Shown here: piece by piece, positions 1 through 5,490 of the stretch | Position numbering within the stretch: the stretch's first letter is position 1 | How the letters are laid out: the number at the start of each line of letters is the position of its first letter | Translations under genes and position numbers: made by a program | Assembly (NCBI GenBank): GCA_009785545.1 | Contig: WQWD01000121.1 | Span: forward strand, 1-7,367 | Reading direction: 5' to 3' | From: Treponema sp. | GTDB lineage: Bacteria > Spirochaetota > Spirochaetia > Treponematales > Breznakiellaceae | Length of the DNA: 7,367 bases | The notes under the pieces: generated by a model | Seen by the model: only the letters and a program-made list of their open reading frames with translations | Told to the model about the DNA's origin: nothing | The model's database searches: none

Positions 1-2286
1 AATTCTTCCATGTCTATCATGACCATGCAAAGCTGTTTGCTTTTTCGTCCCATCATTGGCTTTACCTCCGGGGATATTATAACACCTTTTCCTTTAATAT
101 TACTTACTTTGTCAACACGTCCCGGCAATACCGCCATCACTGCCGCAATCGGCACTCAAACCGTAACTGTTGTTGACGTGGTAGGCAGAATGGGGACATT
201 TACTATTCACATCGGAGAAGCCCGCAGTCTGAAAGTTGTGTCGGCTAGTGGTGACCACTCTGTAGCGATAAGATTCGACGGTACCCTTTGGGCTTGGGGG
301 TGGAATCATTGGGGACAGCTTGGAGACGGTACGACAACAAATCGCCACACCCCTGTGCAGATTGGCAGTGAAAGTAATTGGGCAACAGTATCTGCCGGAG
401 GTATGTACACCGTTGCAGTTAGAACGGACGGCACTCTTTGGGCTTGGGGGCTCAATAGCGGTCGATTTGGAGACGGCACGACAACGAGTCGCAATAGTCC
501 AGTGCAAATCGGCACCGAAAATAATTGGGCTTCTGTTTCCGCTGGTGGCCACACTGTAGCTGTTAGAACAGACGGCACTCTCTGGGCTTGGGGGCATAAC
601 TGGGGCGGTCAGCTTGGAGACGGCACGTCAACAAATCGCCACAGCCCTGTGCAGATTGGCAGTGAAAATAATTGGGCTTCTGTTTCCGCTAGCTATTACC
701 ACACCGCAGCAGTTAGAACTGACGGCACTCTCTGGGCTTGGGGGAATAATAACCTCGGTCAACTTGGAGACAGCACGACAACAAATCGCCACAGCCCCGT
801 GCAAATCGGCACCGAAAGCAATTGGGCTTCTGTTTCCGCTGGTAGGTTCAACACTTCTGCAGTTACAGCCGATGGCACTCTCTGGGCTTGGGGGAATGTC
901 GGTCAACTTGGCACCGAAAACAATTGGGCTTCTGTTTCTGCTGGTGGTAGCCATACTATAGCTGTTAAAACAGACGGCACTCTTTGGGCTTGGGGAAGTA
1001 ACTGGGGCGGTCAGCTTGGCGACGGCACTACTTCGCACCGCGGCAGCCCAGTGCAAATTGGTACCGAAAATAATTGGGTTTCCGTTTCTGCCGGTAGCAC
1101 CCATACTCTTGCAGTTACAGCCGATGGCACTCTCTGGGCTTGGGGGGTAAATGAGTTCGGTCAACTTGGAGACGGCAAGGCAAGCAGAACCTCACCGGTA
1201 CAAATAAGTACCGAAAACACTTGGGTTTCCATCTCCGCAAGCTCAGAGCATACCGCTGCCGTTAGAATAGACGGCACTCTCTGGGCTTGGGGATGGAATC
1301 GCTCGGGACAGCTTGGCGACGGCACTACAGCAGGGCGCAACAGCCCTGTACAAATCGGCACCGAAAGCAATTGGGCTTCCGTTTCCTCTGGCAATTTACA
1401 CACCGTAGCAATTAGAACTGACGGCACTCTCTGGGCTTGGGGACAAAATAGCCAAGGTCAGCTTGGAGACGGCACGACAACGAGTCGCAATAGTCCCGTG
1501 CAGATTGGCACAGAAAATAATTGGGCTTCTGTTTCCGCAGGTTGGGGACATACTTCTGCGACTAGAACCGATGGCACTCTCTGGGCTTGGGGAAATGGTC
1601 AGCTTGGAGACGGCACTACAACACAACGCAACAGTCCTGTGCAGATCGGTACCGAAAACAATTGGGCTTCTGTTTCCGCTGGCATGGGGCACACCGTAGC
1701 AGTTAGAACTGACGGCACTCTTTGGGCTTGGGGGAATAATAGTTCGGGTCAGATTGGTGACGGCACGTGGACACAACGCCATAGCCCTGTACAGATCGAC
1801 ACAGAAAATAATTGGGCTTCCATTTCCACAGGTAGCAGGCATACCGTTGCCGTTAGAACCGACGGCACTCTCTGGGCTTGGGGAAATAACCAGAACGGTC
1901 AGCTTGGTGACGGCACTACAACGAGTCGCAATAGCCCCGTGCAGATTGGCACCGAAAACAATTGGCTTTCTGTTTCCACAGGCACAGGCGGCAGCAGTGC
2001 AGACGGTAGCGCCTATACCGTAGCTGTTAGAGCAGACGGTACTCTCTGGGCTTGGGGAGACAATACATCAGGTCAGCTTGGCGACGGCACGACAACAGCT
2101 CGCAATAGCCCCGTGCAGATTGGCACCAAAAATAATTGGGCTTCCGTTTCCGCTGGCAATTCCCACACTGTTGCCGCTAAAACTGACGGCACTCTTTGGG
2201 CTTGGGGAAGTAACCAGTTGGGGCAGCTTGGCGACGGCACGACAACGAGTCGCAATAGTCCTGTGCAGATAACGGTAGGAAATTAA
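1..2286 (+). CDS. RCC1-repeat protein, 14 blades, 5' end outside the window
   Basis: The frame is open from base 1. The first ATG is at 10, but no ribosome binding site can be seen, so the gene probably begins upstream; numbering here counts from that ATG (758 residues). Residues about 18-68 look like a weak bacterial Ig-like domain (GD near 21, then GTQTVTVV and GTFTIHI). Residues 77-758 are 14 tandem RCC1/ATS1 repeats of about 50 residues, each with the core DGTLWAWG, then GQLGDGTT, SPVQIG and a Trp near the end. Fourteen blades would make two seven-bladed beta-propellers. Blade 5 is shortened and blade 13 carries a Gly/Ser-rich insertion. Related bacterial proteins are often large secreted or surface proteins used for protein binding, but no signal peptide is visible here, so location and partner are unknown. 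It ends in TAA TAG ahead of a strong terminator. The family call is firm; the function is not. Confidence 0.9.
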   Translation, partial: NSSMSIMTMQSCLLFRPIIGFTSGDIITPFPLILLTLSTRPGNTAITAAIGTQTVTVVDVVGRMGTFTIHIGEARSLKVVSASGDHSVAIRFDGTLWAWGWNHWGQLGDGTTTNRHTPVQIGSESNWATVSAGGMYTVAVRTDGTLWAWGLNSGRFGDGTTTSRNSPVQIGTENNWASVSAGGHTVAVRTDGTLWAWGHNWGGQLGDGTSTNRHSPVQIGSENNWASVSASYYHTAAVRTDGTLWAWGNNNLGQLGDSTTTNRHSPVQIGTESNWASVSAGRFNTSAVTADGTLWAWGNVGQLGTENNWASVSAGGSHTIAVKTDGTLWAWGSNWGGQLGDGTTSHRGSPVQIGTENNWVSVSAGSTHTLAVTADGTLWAWGVNEFGQLGDGKASRTSPVQISTENTWVSISASSEHTAAVRIDGTLWAWGWNRSGQLGDGTTAGRNSPVQIGTESNWASVSSGNLHTVAIRTDGTLWAWGQNSQGQLGDGTTTSRNSPVQIGTENNWASVSAGWGHTSATRTDGTLWAWGNGQLGDGTTTQRNSPVQIGTENNWASVSAGMGHTVAVRTDGTLWAWGNNSSGQIGDGTWTQRHSPVQIDTENNWASISTGSRHTVAVRTDGTLWAWGNNQNGQLGDGTTTSRNSPVQIGTENNWLSVSTGTGGSSADGSAYTVAVRADGTLWAWGDNTSGQLGDGTTTARNSPVQIGTKNNWASVSAGNSHTVAAKTDGTLWAWGSNQLGQLGDGTTTSRNSPVQITVGN
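238..2283 (+). repeat. Tandem array of 14 RCC1-coding repeats
   Basis: Direct repeats start at 238, 388, 535, 682, 832, 934, 1084, 1231, 1381, 1531, 1672, 1822, 1972 and 2146. Unit lengths are 150, 147, 147, 150, 102, 150, 147, 150, 150, 141, 150, 150, 174 and 138 bp, all multiples of three. The most conserved DNA core is GACGGCACTCTCTGGGCTTG, nearly identical in most units. Conservation at the nucleotide level, including synonymous positions, suggests fairly recent unit duplication or gene conversion rather than only ancient divergence. Confidence 0.9.
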
Positions 2287-2300
2287 TAGTAGAGGCAAAT

Positions 2301-2347
2301 ACGCCTGATACCTTTCTGCGGTGTATCTGCAAAAAGCGGTCAGGCGT
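2301..2347. repeat. Inverted repeat downstream of the RCC1 gene
   Basis: ACGCCTGA (2301-2308) is perfectly complemented by TCAGGCGT (2340-2347), separated by 31 nt that hold a smaller GATAC/GTATC pair. It lies just after the stop codon and 16 nt before the intrinsic terminator. It may protect the mRNA 3' end or be a relic of an older terminator. There is no T-run directly after it, so I do not call it a terminator. Confidence 0.5.
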
Positions 2348-2362
2348 GCCTGCAAACACACT

Positions 2363-2406
2363 AAACCGGCGGCTCTGTATGGGGCTGCCGGTTTATTTGT
2401 TTTTTG
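2363..2406 (+). terminator. Rho-independent terminator of the RCC1 gene
   Basis: The arms AAACCGGCGGC (2363-2373) and GCTGCCGGTTT (2384-2394) form an 11-bp stem with one G-U pair and a 10-nt loop. ATTTGTTTTTT follows at 2395-2405. The GC-rich stem and U-run are those of a canonical intrinsic terminator on the plus strand, about 77 nt after the stop codon. Confidence 0.9.
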
Positions 2407-2483
2407 CAGAAAAGAACGCAAAACTAAACCTGAAAACTTCACTTCATGGGCAGAAATCCGAAATACAATCAACAATATTAATT

Positions 2484-2558
2484 AAAAATGATAAAATCGC
2501 CTTTTCAAAATATGACCCTGCAGAATACATAAATGATAAAAACGATGTCAATCTTTGA
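2484..2558 (+). pseudogene. N-terminal remnant of a HigA-like addiction-module antidote
   Basis: The reading frame ending at TGA 2556-2558 encodes KIAFSKYDPAEYINDKNDV followed by NL and a stop. The stretch SKYDPAEYI..K.DV resembles the first ~20 residues of the HigA-like 'probable addiction module antidote' family, which typically begin with a [FW]D.A.Y[IL] motif followed by an acidic helix. The rest of the ~100-residue protein, including its helix-turn-helix, is missing. There is no ATG or ribosome binding site at the expected place; the nearest in-frame ATG, at 2346, lies before the RCC1 terminator and cannot belong to it. I read it as a dead fragment. The match is short, so chance resemblance is possible. 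Confidence 0.45.
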
Positions 2559-2596
2559 CGATTAGCAACGTGCAAGTACATAAGCACAAATATTAA

Positions 2597-3229
2597 CTAT
2601 ATAACTTTTGGTACAGGGAGCCATCCGATAGGAGCGATAATGATATTACCATTATAGGTTACTTGCTCAGGGAGAAGGGACTTTTTCAAGTCTTTATCCT
2701 GTATCTTTTTGAAAAAGTCAGCATGTTGTTTTAGGTTCATAGCGGACTGGTTTTGCGGAACGATTATTCCGACTTTTTTAGCAGGAGAAAAAATTTTGAG
2801 CTTAGTTATTACTGGAGCAAGATCACTGTCACCGGACAGGATAAGAGCTGTATCAAATTGATCAGCCATCCCATCAGCAAGCATGGTGATACCTATATTT
2901 ATATCAGTTTTTTTCTCCTCGTGCGCCTTATAATGATTTTTGCACAATGGGCATCTGCGGTTTATAAGCGTAAATTTTCCTAATACATCCTTTACACCCA
3001 CAGCTCGAAGGGCGTGAATATAAAGAAGATGTTTTTTTGCTTTATCCGGCTTCCATGTAGTTAAAGCGGAAAAATAATAAACCTTGTTGATTTCTTCGGT
3101 TTTTGGATTGATTATTCTTTTTGATAACTCAATAAGATTTAGCCAGCGGTTATTTGGGTGAGCAAACTGAAGGGTGCTGTGATATAAATTAAAGCCGTCT
3201 ATATAAACATTTACTCTGGCTTTAGTCAT
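2597..3229 (-). CDS. NYN-domain (PIN-like, LabA/DUF88) putative nuclease
   Basis: This 210-residue protein has the signatures of the NYN domain, a PIN-like RNase fold. VYIDGFNLYHS has the first acidic residue at D11 with N14; D109 lies in KKTDINIGITMLADG; LSGDSDL has D134 and D136; KKVGIIVPQ then forms the last core strand. These acidic residues would bind Mg2+ for RNA cleavage, so a cytoplasmic ribonuclease role is likely but the target is unknown. A CPLC motif (C93, C96) just before the D109 helix may hold a metal or a loop. The start is supported by AAGGTG at 3241-3236, 6 nt before ATG. A promoter and a terminator-like leader lie upstream. The gene sits beside a degraded PIN toxin locus, so it may be part of the same accessory islet; it could also be a stand-alone housekeeping NYN protein. 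Confidence 0.88.
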   Translation of the reverse strand: MTKARVNVYIDGFNLYHSTLQFAHPNNRWLNLIELSKRIINPKTEEINKVYYFSALTTWKPDKAKKHLLYIHALRAVGVKDVLGKFTLINRRCPLCKNHYKAHEEKKTDINIGITMLADGMADQFDTALILSGDSDLAPVITKLKIFSPAKKVGIIVPQNQSAMNLKQHADFFKKIQDKDLKKSLLPEQVTYNGNIIIAPIGWLPVPKVI

Positions 3230-3250
3230 TGGTTACACCTTGTTGCGGAC

Positions 3251-3278
3251 AAAAAAAATGCCAGGCACACTGCCCGGC
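3251..3278 (-). terminator. Intrinsic terminator in the leader of the NYN gene
   Basis: Read on the minus strand, GCCGGGCA (3278-3271), loop GTG and TGCCTGGC (3267-3260) make an 8-bp stem with one G-U pair, followed by A and eight Ts (3259-3251). It lies downstream of a good promoter and only about 20 nt before the NYN start codon. It may attenuate NYN expression, end a ~60-nt small RNA, or stop read-through from the small gene at 3376-3561. Confidence 0.82.
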
Positions 3279-3282
3279 GGGG

Positions 3283-3303
3283 GCAAGCATCAATAGTGCT
3301 TGC
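3283..3303 (-). repeat. Leader hairpin upstream of the terminator
   Basis: GCAAGCA and TGCTTGC are perfect 7-bp arms around a 7-nt loop, placed between the inferred transcription start (about 3309) and the terminator hairpin. The 3' arm with the following Cs (minus strand TTGCCC, 3286-3281) could instead pair with GGGCAG (3275-3270) in the 5' arm of the terminator. That gives two mutually exclusive folds, as in an attenuator. The alternative pairing is only 6 bp. Confidence 0.6.
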
Positions 3304-3315
3304 GGGAACACTTAT

Positions 3316-3345
3316 ATAGTACGGATATTCTAGGGGAAAAGTCAA
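3316..3345 (-). promoter_or_regulatory. Sigma-70 promoter for the NYN gene leader
   Basis: Minus strand: -35 TTGACT at 3345-3340 (5 of 6 consensus), an 18-nt spacer, and -10 TACTAT at 3321-3316 (4 of 6). Transcription would start near 3309, giving a leader of about 80 nt before the NYN start codon. Confidence 0.65.
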
Positions 3346-3377
3346 GCTTTTTTTGAAAAAACAAAAAAATAAAGCTT
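3344..3377. repeat. AT-rich inverted repeat overlapping the -35 box
   Basis: AAGCTTT (3344-3350) and AAAGCTT (3371-3377) flank a 20-nt A/T-only stretch apart from one G and one C. It covers the stop codon of the small antitoxin-like gene and the edge of the NYN -35 element. It may act as a weak terminator for the former or as a protein-binding site. Evidence is structural only. Confidence 0.4.
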
Positions 3378-3561
3378 AGGTTGATTGTTGCCTCATACTT
3401 GCTATTTCCTCAAGCATTTTTTTTGCTCCAACTGCTTCATCAGCCAACCATTCAGACGAACTCATGTTTTTTCGTTGTTCGTATTTCCACTCACGAATTT
3501 TACGAATATCTTCGAGAGTAAAATTCGGGCTTATCTCCGGTTTAGGAATGTTGTTAGTCAT
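3376..3561 (-). CDS. Small antitoxin-like protein (orphan)
   Basis: A 61-residue charged protein with PKPEISPNFTLEDIRKIREW near the start, then an amphipathic, Lys/Glu-rich remainder. The pattern FTLEDI.KIREW.YE resembles small antitoxins encoded before PIN/VapC or RelE toxins in spirochaetes and cyanobacteria. This is recognition of a pattern, not a firm family assignment. The start is well supported: GGAGG at 3572-3568 lies 6 nt before ATG. The ATG lies inside the last codons of the truncated PIN toxin, so the ribosome binding site is also toxin coding sequence. No toxin gene follows downstream (a promoter and terminator come next), so it is an orphan, perhaps moved here by the recombination that cut off the PIN gene. 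It could still be expressed by coupling to the upstream genes. Confidence 0.65.
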   Translation of the reverse strand: MTNNIPKPEISPNFTLEDIRKIREWKYEQRKNMSSSEWLADEAVGAKKMLEEIASMRQQST

Positions 3562-3703
3562 TTTCTTCCTCCAAAATTATTTCCTGACTGTAACACAACT
3601 GTAATTGCTTATCAGAAATGGCGTTCATTATTCTTTCGGGATTTCCGCCTGATGAAATCGCTGAAGAAACAAGAACATTTGTATCAATTACTACTCGTTT
3701 CAT
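3554..3703 (-). pseudogene. Truncated PIN-domain toxin (49 codons)
   Basis: Translation from ATG 3703-3701 gives MKRVVIDTNVLVSSAISSGG, then a helix and CYSQEIILEEEND before TAA at 3556-3554. RVVIDTNVLVSSAI is the classic first strand and helix of PIN-domain ribonuclease toxins (VapC-like, COG1569 type) with catalytic D7. SQEIILEE matches the segment carrying the next conserved acidic residue. Family members are usually 130-145 residues, so the C-terminal two-thirds with the remaining catalytic acids are gone; the product should be inactive. Its start overlaps the stop of the antitoxin gene by ATGA, the usual arrangement for a coupled toxin-antitoxin pair. The 3' end runs into the start of the next small gene in another frame, which marks a recombination or deletion junction near 3562-3575. 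Confidence 0.8.
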
Positions 3704-3912
3704 TTGGAACCTAAATCACGGCGGACTTCCGAGACGATGCTGTTTATTTCCTCCAATGTCAGTTCTGAAACACCATTTGCTCTGGCTTGCTCTTGTGCCT
3801 CTTTAAGCGCAGATTTCAATGATAGTTGGCTTGCTCTTGGTTGAAACGGCAAGGCTTCTTCCATTAAACATTGCCTAAAGTGGCTCATGTTAAGCGGCAA
3901 AACAGCTTTCAT
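3700..3912 (-). CDS. Antitoxin-like protein of the PIN toxin pair
   Basis: A 70-residue protein whose C-terminal half (ALKEAQEQARANGVSELTLE then EINSIVSEVRRDLGSK) matches the ending of antitoxins encoded directly upstream of PIN toxins, where ...MTLEEIN.EI..VR is typical. The stop TGA (3702-3700) overlaps the ATG of the truncated toxin by 4 nt, so the two were translationally coupled. The N-terminal half has no DNA-binding motif that I recognise. The start is uncertain: neither the ATG at 3912 nor the internal ATG at residue 9 has a clear ribosome binding site. It is divergent from htrA, 71 bp away, in a very AT-rich gap. With its toxin broken it is probably a relic, though it may still repress its own promoter. 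Confidence 0.7.
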   Translation of the reverse strand: MKAVLPLNMSHFRQCLMEEALPFQPRASQLSLKSALKEAQEQARANGVSELTLEEINSIVSEVRRDLGSK

Positions 3913-3922
3913 ATTATGTAAC

Positions 3923-3951
3923 TTTTCAAAGTTTCAATATATTTATATAAT
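3923..3951 (+). promoter_or_regulatory. Sigma-70 promoter of the HtrA gene
   Basis: -35 TTTTCA (3923-3928, 4 of 6), a 17-nt spacer and a perfect -10 TATAAT (3946-3951). Transcription would start near 3958, leaving a ~26-nt leader. The ribosome binding site AGGAG at 3974-3978 is 5 nt before ATG 3984. Direct repeats TATGTAAC at 3915-3922 and 3953-3960 flank the promoter closely and could be operator half-sites. Confidence 0.65.
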
Positions 3952-3983
3952 ATATGTAACAAATTTTATTCTCAGGAGTAATC

Positions 3984-5465
3984 ATGAACATTGTACAGAG
4001 GTTATCTTCAAAAAACCTGTTTATTTTTAACTTGGTTCTTATCGGCGCTATTTTTGGCTTTTCATTGGCATTTTTATCGTTTTCCTGCTCTACACCGACA
4101 GCTCGGGCGCAGGCTCAGGCGCAGATAAGCCCGGTTGTCATCCCGGAAAATGCGCTTGCTGTAGCGGAAGAACTGCAATCTGTCTTCCGTGCTGTATCAG
4201 AAAAAATGCTGGCATCGGTCGTTGAAATTCAGACAGTTACCGTAGGCCGGCGGCAGACCCCAAGGTTTGACGGAATTCCTTTTGATTTTTTCTTCGGGCC
4301 TCGTGATCGAGGGCCCGGCGGTCAGGAACGGGAATTTCGCCAACAGGGGCTCGGCTCAGGTGTCATCGTAAGGCATATAAACGGTATTTATTACGCTATT
4401 ACAAATAATCATGTTATTGATGATGCGACAGAAATCACGATTTCTACAATACAAGGGAACGAATATACAGCCGAAGTTGTCGGCAGAGACGAACGCAGAG
4501 ATCTGGCGCTTCTGTCTTTCAGATCAACTAACGTTTATCCTGTTGCTGCTTTAGGGGATTCTGATAATGTCAGAGTCGGCGATTGGGCGATAGCAATCGG
4601 CAATCCGCTTGGACAGCAATTTTCATTTTCCGTCACAAAAGGGATAGTAAGCGCAGTTGGCAGAACCGGCGGGCCGGGCGGTAACATAAACGATTTTATT
4701 CAGACTGACGCTCCCATTAATCAGGGAAATTCTGGCGGCCCTCTTGTAAATATCAGAGGCGAAGTAATCGGTATCAACACATGGATTGCCAGCAATCTTG
4801 CAGGCGGCGGCAATGTTGGATTGGGATTCGCCATTCCGGTCAATAACATTAAACGTTCTATCGACGAATTTATCGAAACTGGCTCGATAAGATCCGGATG
4901 GCTCGGAGTATCATTAACTGAACCCAGCAGAGAAACAGCCGCCGCTCTCAGCCTCGAAAACAGGCGGGGCGGTCTTGTCTCTCAGGTTTTCCTTGGCTCT
5001 CCCGCTGATAGAGGCGGTATCAGCCCGGGCGATTTTATCACTCATGTAAACGGCAGAGAAGCACGCGGCGTAAACCAGCTTGTAATGCTGGTTGGCGATT
5101 TAAGAGCCGACGAAAACGCTACATTCACTGTTATCAGAGAGGGACAATCAAGCGAAATTCAAGTACGGATCGAAGAGCGCACCGATGAAATAGCGGCAGA
5201 CAGCGCAAGACTTTGGCCGGGTCTTCATGTAGTTCAGCTCGCCGATTCAGCCAGGCCGGGGCTTCATGTCGCCCAAGTAATTCAGGGAAGCCCTTCAGAT
5301 ATTGTGGGATTACGTCAAGGCGACAGAATTACATCAATTAACGGAGAAGATATTACCGACATTACTTCTTTTTACAGACTGTTACGTGAAAGAACAGCCA
5401 ATGAGTTATGGTTTGGCATTCAAAGAGGCGAAGCAGATCTGGAAACAATGCGGTTTAGAAGGTAA
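3984..5465 (+). CDS. HtrA/DegP-family periplasmic serine protease (Do-like)
   Basis: This 493-residue protein degrades or refolds misfolded envelope proteins. Residues 11-34 form one hydrophobic segment ending in FSC (C35), either a signal anchor or a loose spirochaete-type lipobox. A Gln/Ala-rich linker follows. The trypsin-like domain (about 65-300) has the full triad: H143 in NNHVID, D173 in RRDLALL, and S250 in GNSGGPL. The oxyanion and activation loops look normal, and a Gly/Pro/Arg-rich LA-like loop lies at 87-122. PDZ1 spans about 305-395 (SGWLGVSL, then SPADRGGISPGD). PDZ2 spans about 408-490 (SPSDIVGLRQGDRITSING). A short tandem duplication, DSAR..PGLHV.Q, lies at 406-433 at the entry to PDZ2. 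Length and order fit DegP/DegQ-type proteases. The start is fixed by AGGAG 5 nt upstream. The gene stands alone, converges on the hydrolase gene 25 bp away, and has no obvious terminator immediately after it. Confidence 0.95.
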   Translation: MNIVQRLSSKNLFIFNLVLIGAIFGFSLAFLSFSCSTPTARAQAQAQISPVVIPENALAVAEELQSVFRAVSEKMLASVVEIQTVTVGRRQTPRFDGIPFDFFFGPRDRGPGGQEREFRQQGLGSGVIVRHINGIYYAITNNHVIDDATEITISTIQGNEYTAEVVGRDERRDLALLSFRSTNVYPVAALGDSDNVRVGDWAIAIGNPLGQQFSFSVTKGIVSAVGRTGGPGGNINDFIQTDAPINQGNSGGPLVNIRGEVIGINTWIASNLAGGGNVGLGFAIPVNNIKRSIDEFIETGSIRSGWLGVSLTEPSRETAAALSLENRRGGLVSQVFLGSPADRGGISPGDFITHVNGREARGVNQLVMLVGDLRADENATFTVIREGQSSEIQVRIEERTDEIAADSARLWPGLHVVQLADSARPGLHVAQVIQGSPSDIVGLRQGDRITSINGEDITDITSFYRLLRERTANELWFGIQRGEADLETMRFRR

Positions 5466-5490
5466 CGAAGTTTCCGAACAACTGTAAACA

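Larger units (their letters stand above)
2287..2596. other. Intergenic region between the convergent RCC1 and NYN genes
   Basis: This 310-bp stretch holds the inverted repeat at 2301-2347, the terminator at 2363-2406 and a decayed antidote fragment at 2484-2558. The rest (2407-2483 and 2559-2596) is AT-rich with no ORF or strong structure that I can support. Only a weak GTGC/GCAC hairpin, without a T-run, lies near 2570-2587, so the minus-strand NYN gene has no clear terminator of its own. Confidence 0.6.

Noticed and set aside
288..2210. Regularly spaced conserved ~22-bp core (GACGGCACTCTCTGGGCTTG) resembling a CRISPR-like array
   Set aside because: The intervening ~125 bp are themselves related, all units keep one reading frame, and the repeats encode RCC1 blades. 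No palindrome or cas gene is present.
112..2475. Several minus-strand ORFs with repeated PPSPESA/NRSPIIFG-like motifs (112-597, 628-1164, 1396-1842, 2068-2475)
   Set aside because: They are antisense shadows of the RCC1 repeats: the motif recurs with the same ~150-bp period, there are no ribosome binding sites, and composition mirrors the plus-strand gene.
2346..2483. Plus-strand ORF start at 2346 as a real 70-residue gene
   Set aside because: The ATG lies before a strong intrinsic terminator and the first 45 codons read through the hairpin. Only the last ~20 residues look like a protein family, so just the remnant is kept.
3385..3806. Plus-strand ORFs over the toxin-antitoxin region (3385-3714, 3618-3806)
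   Set aside because: They are antisense to minus-strand genes with good ribosome binding sites and recognisable PIN and antitoxin motifs; they show no family signal themselves.
5466..5490. Terminator between htrA and the convergent hydrolase gene
   Set aside because: The 25-bp gap has no GC stem or T-run; the nearest structure is the palindrome at 5518-5559, which lacks a U-tract.
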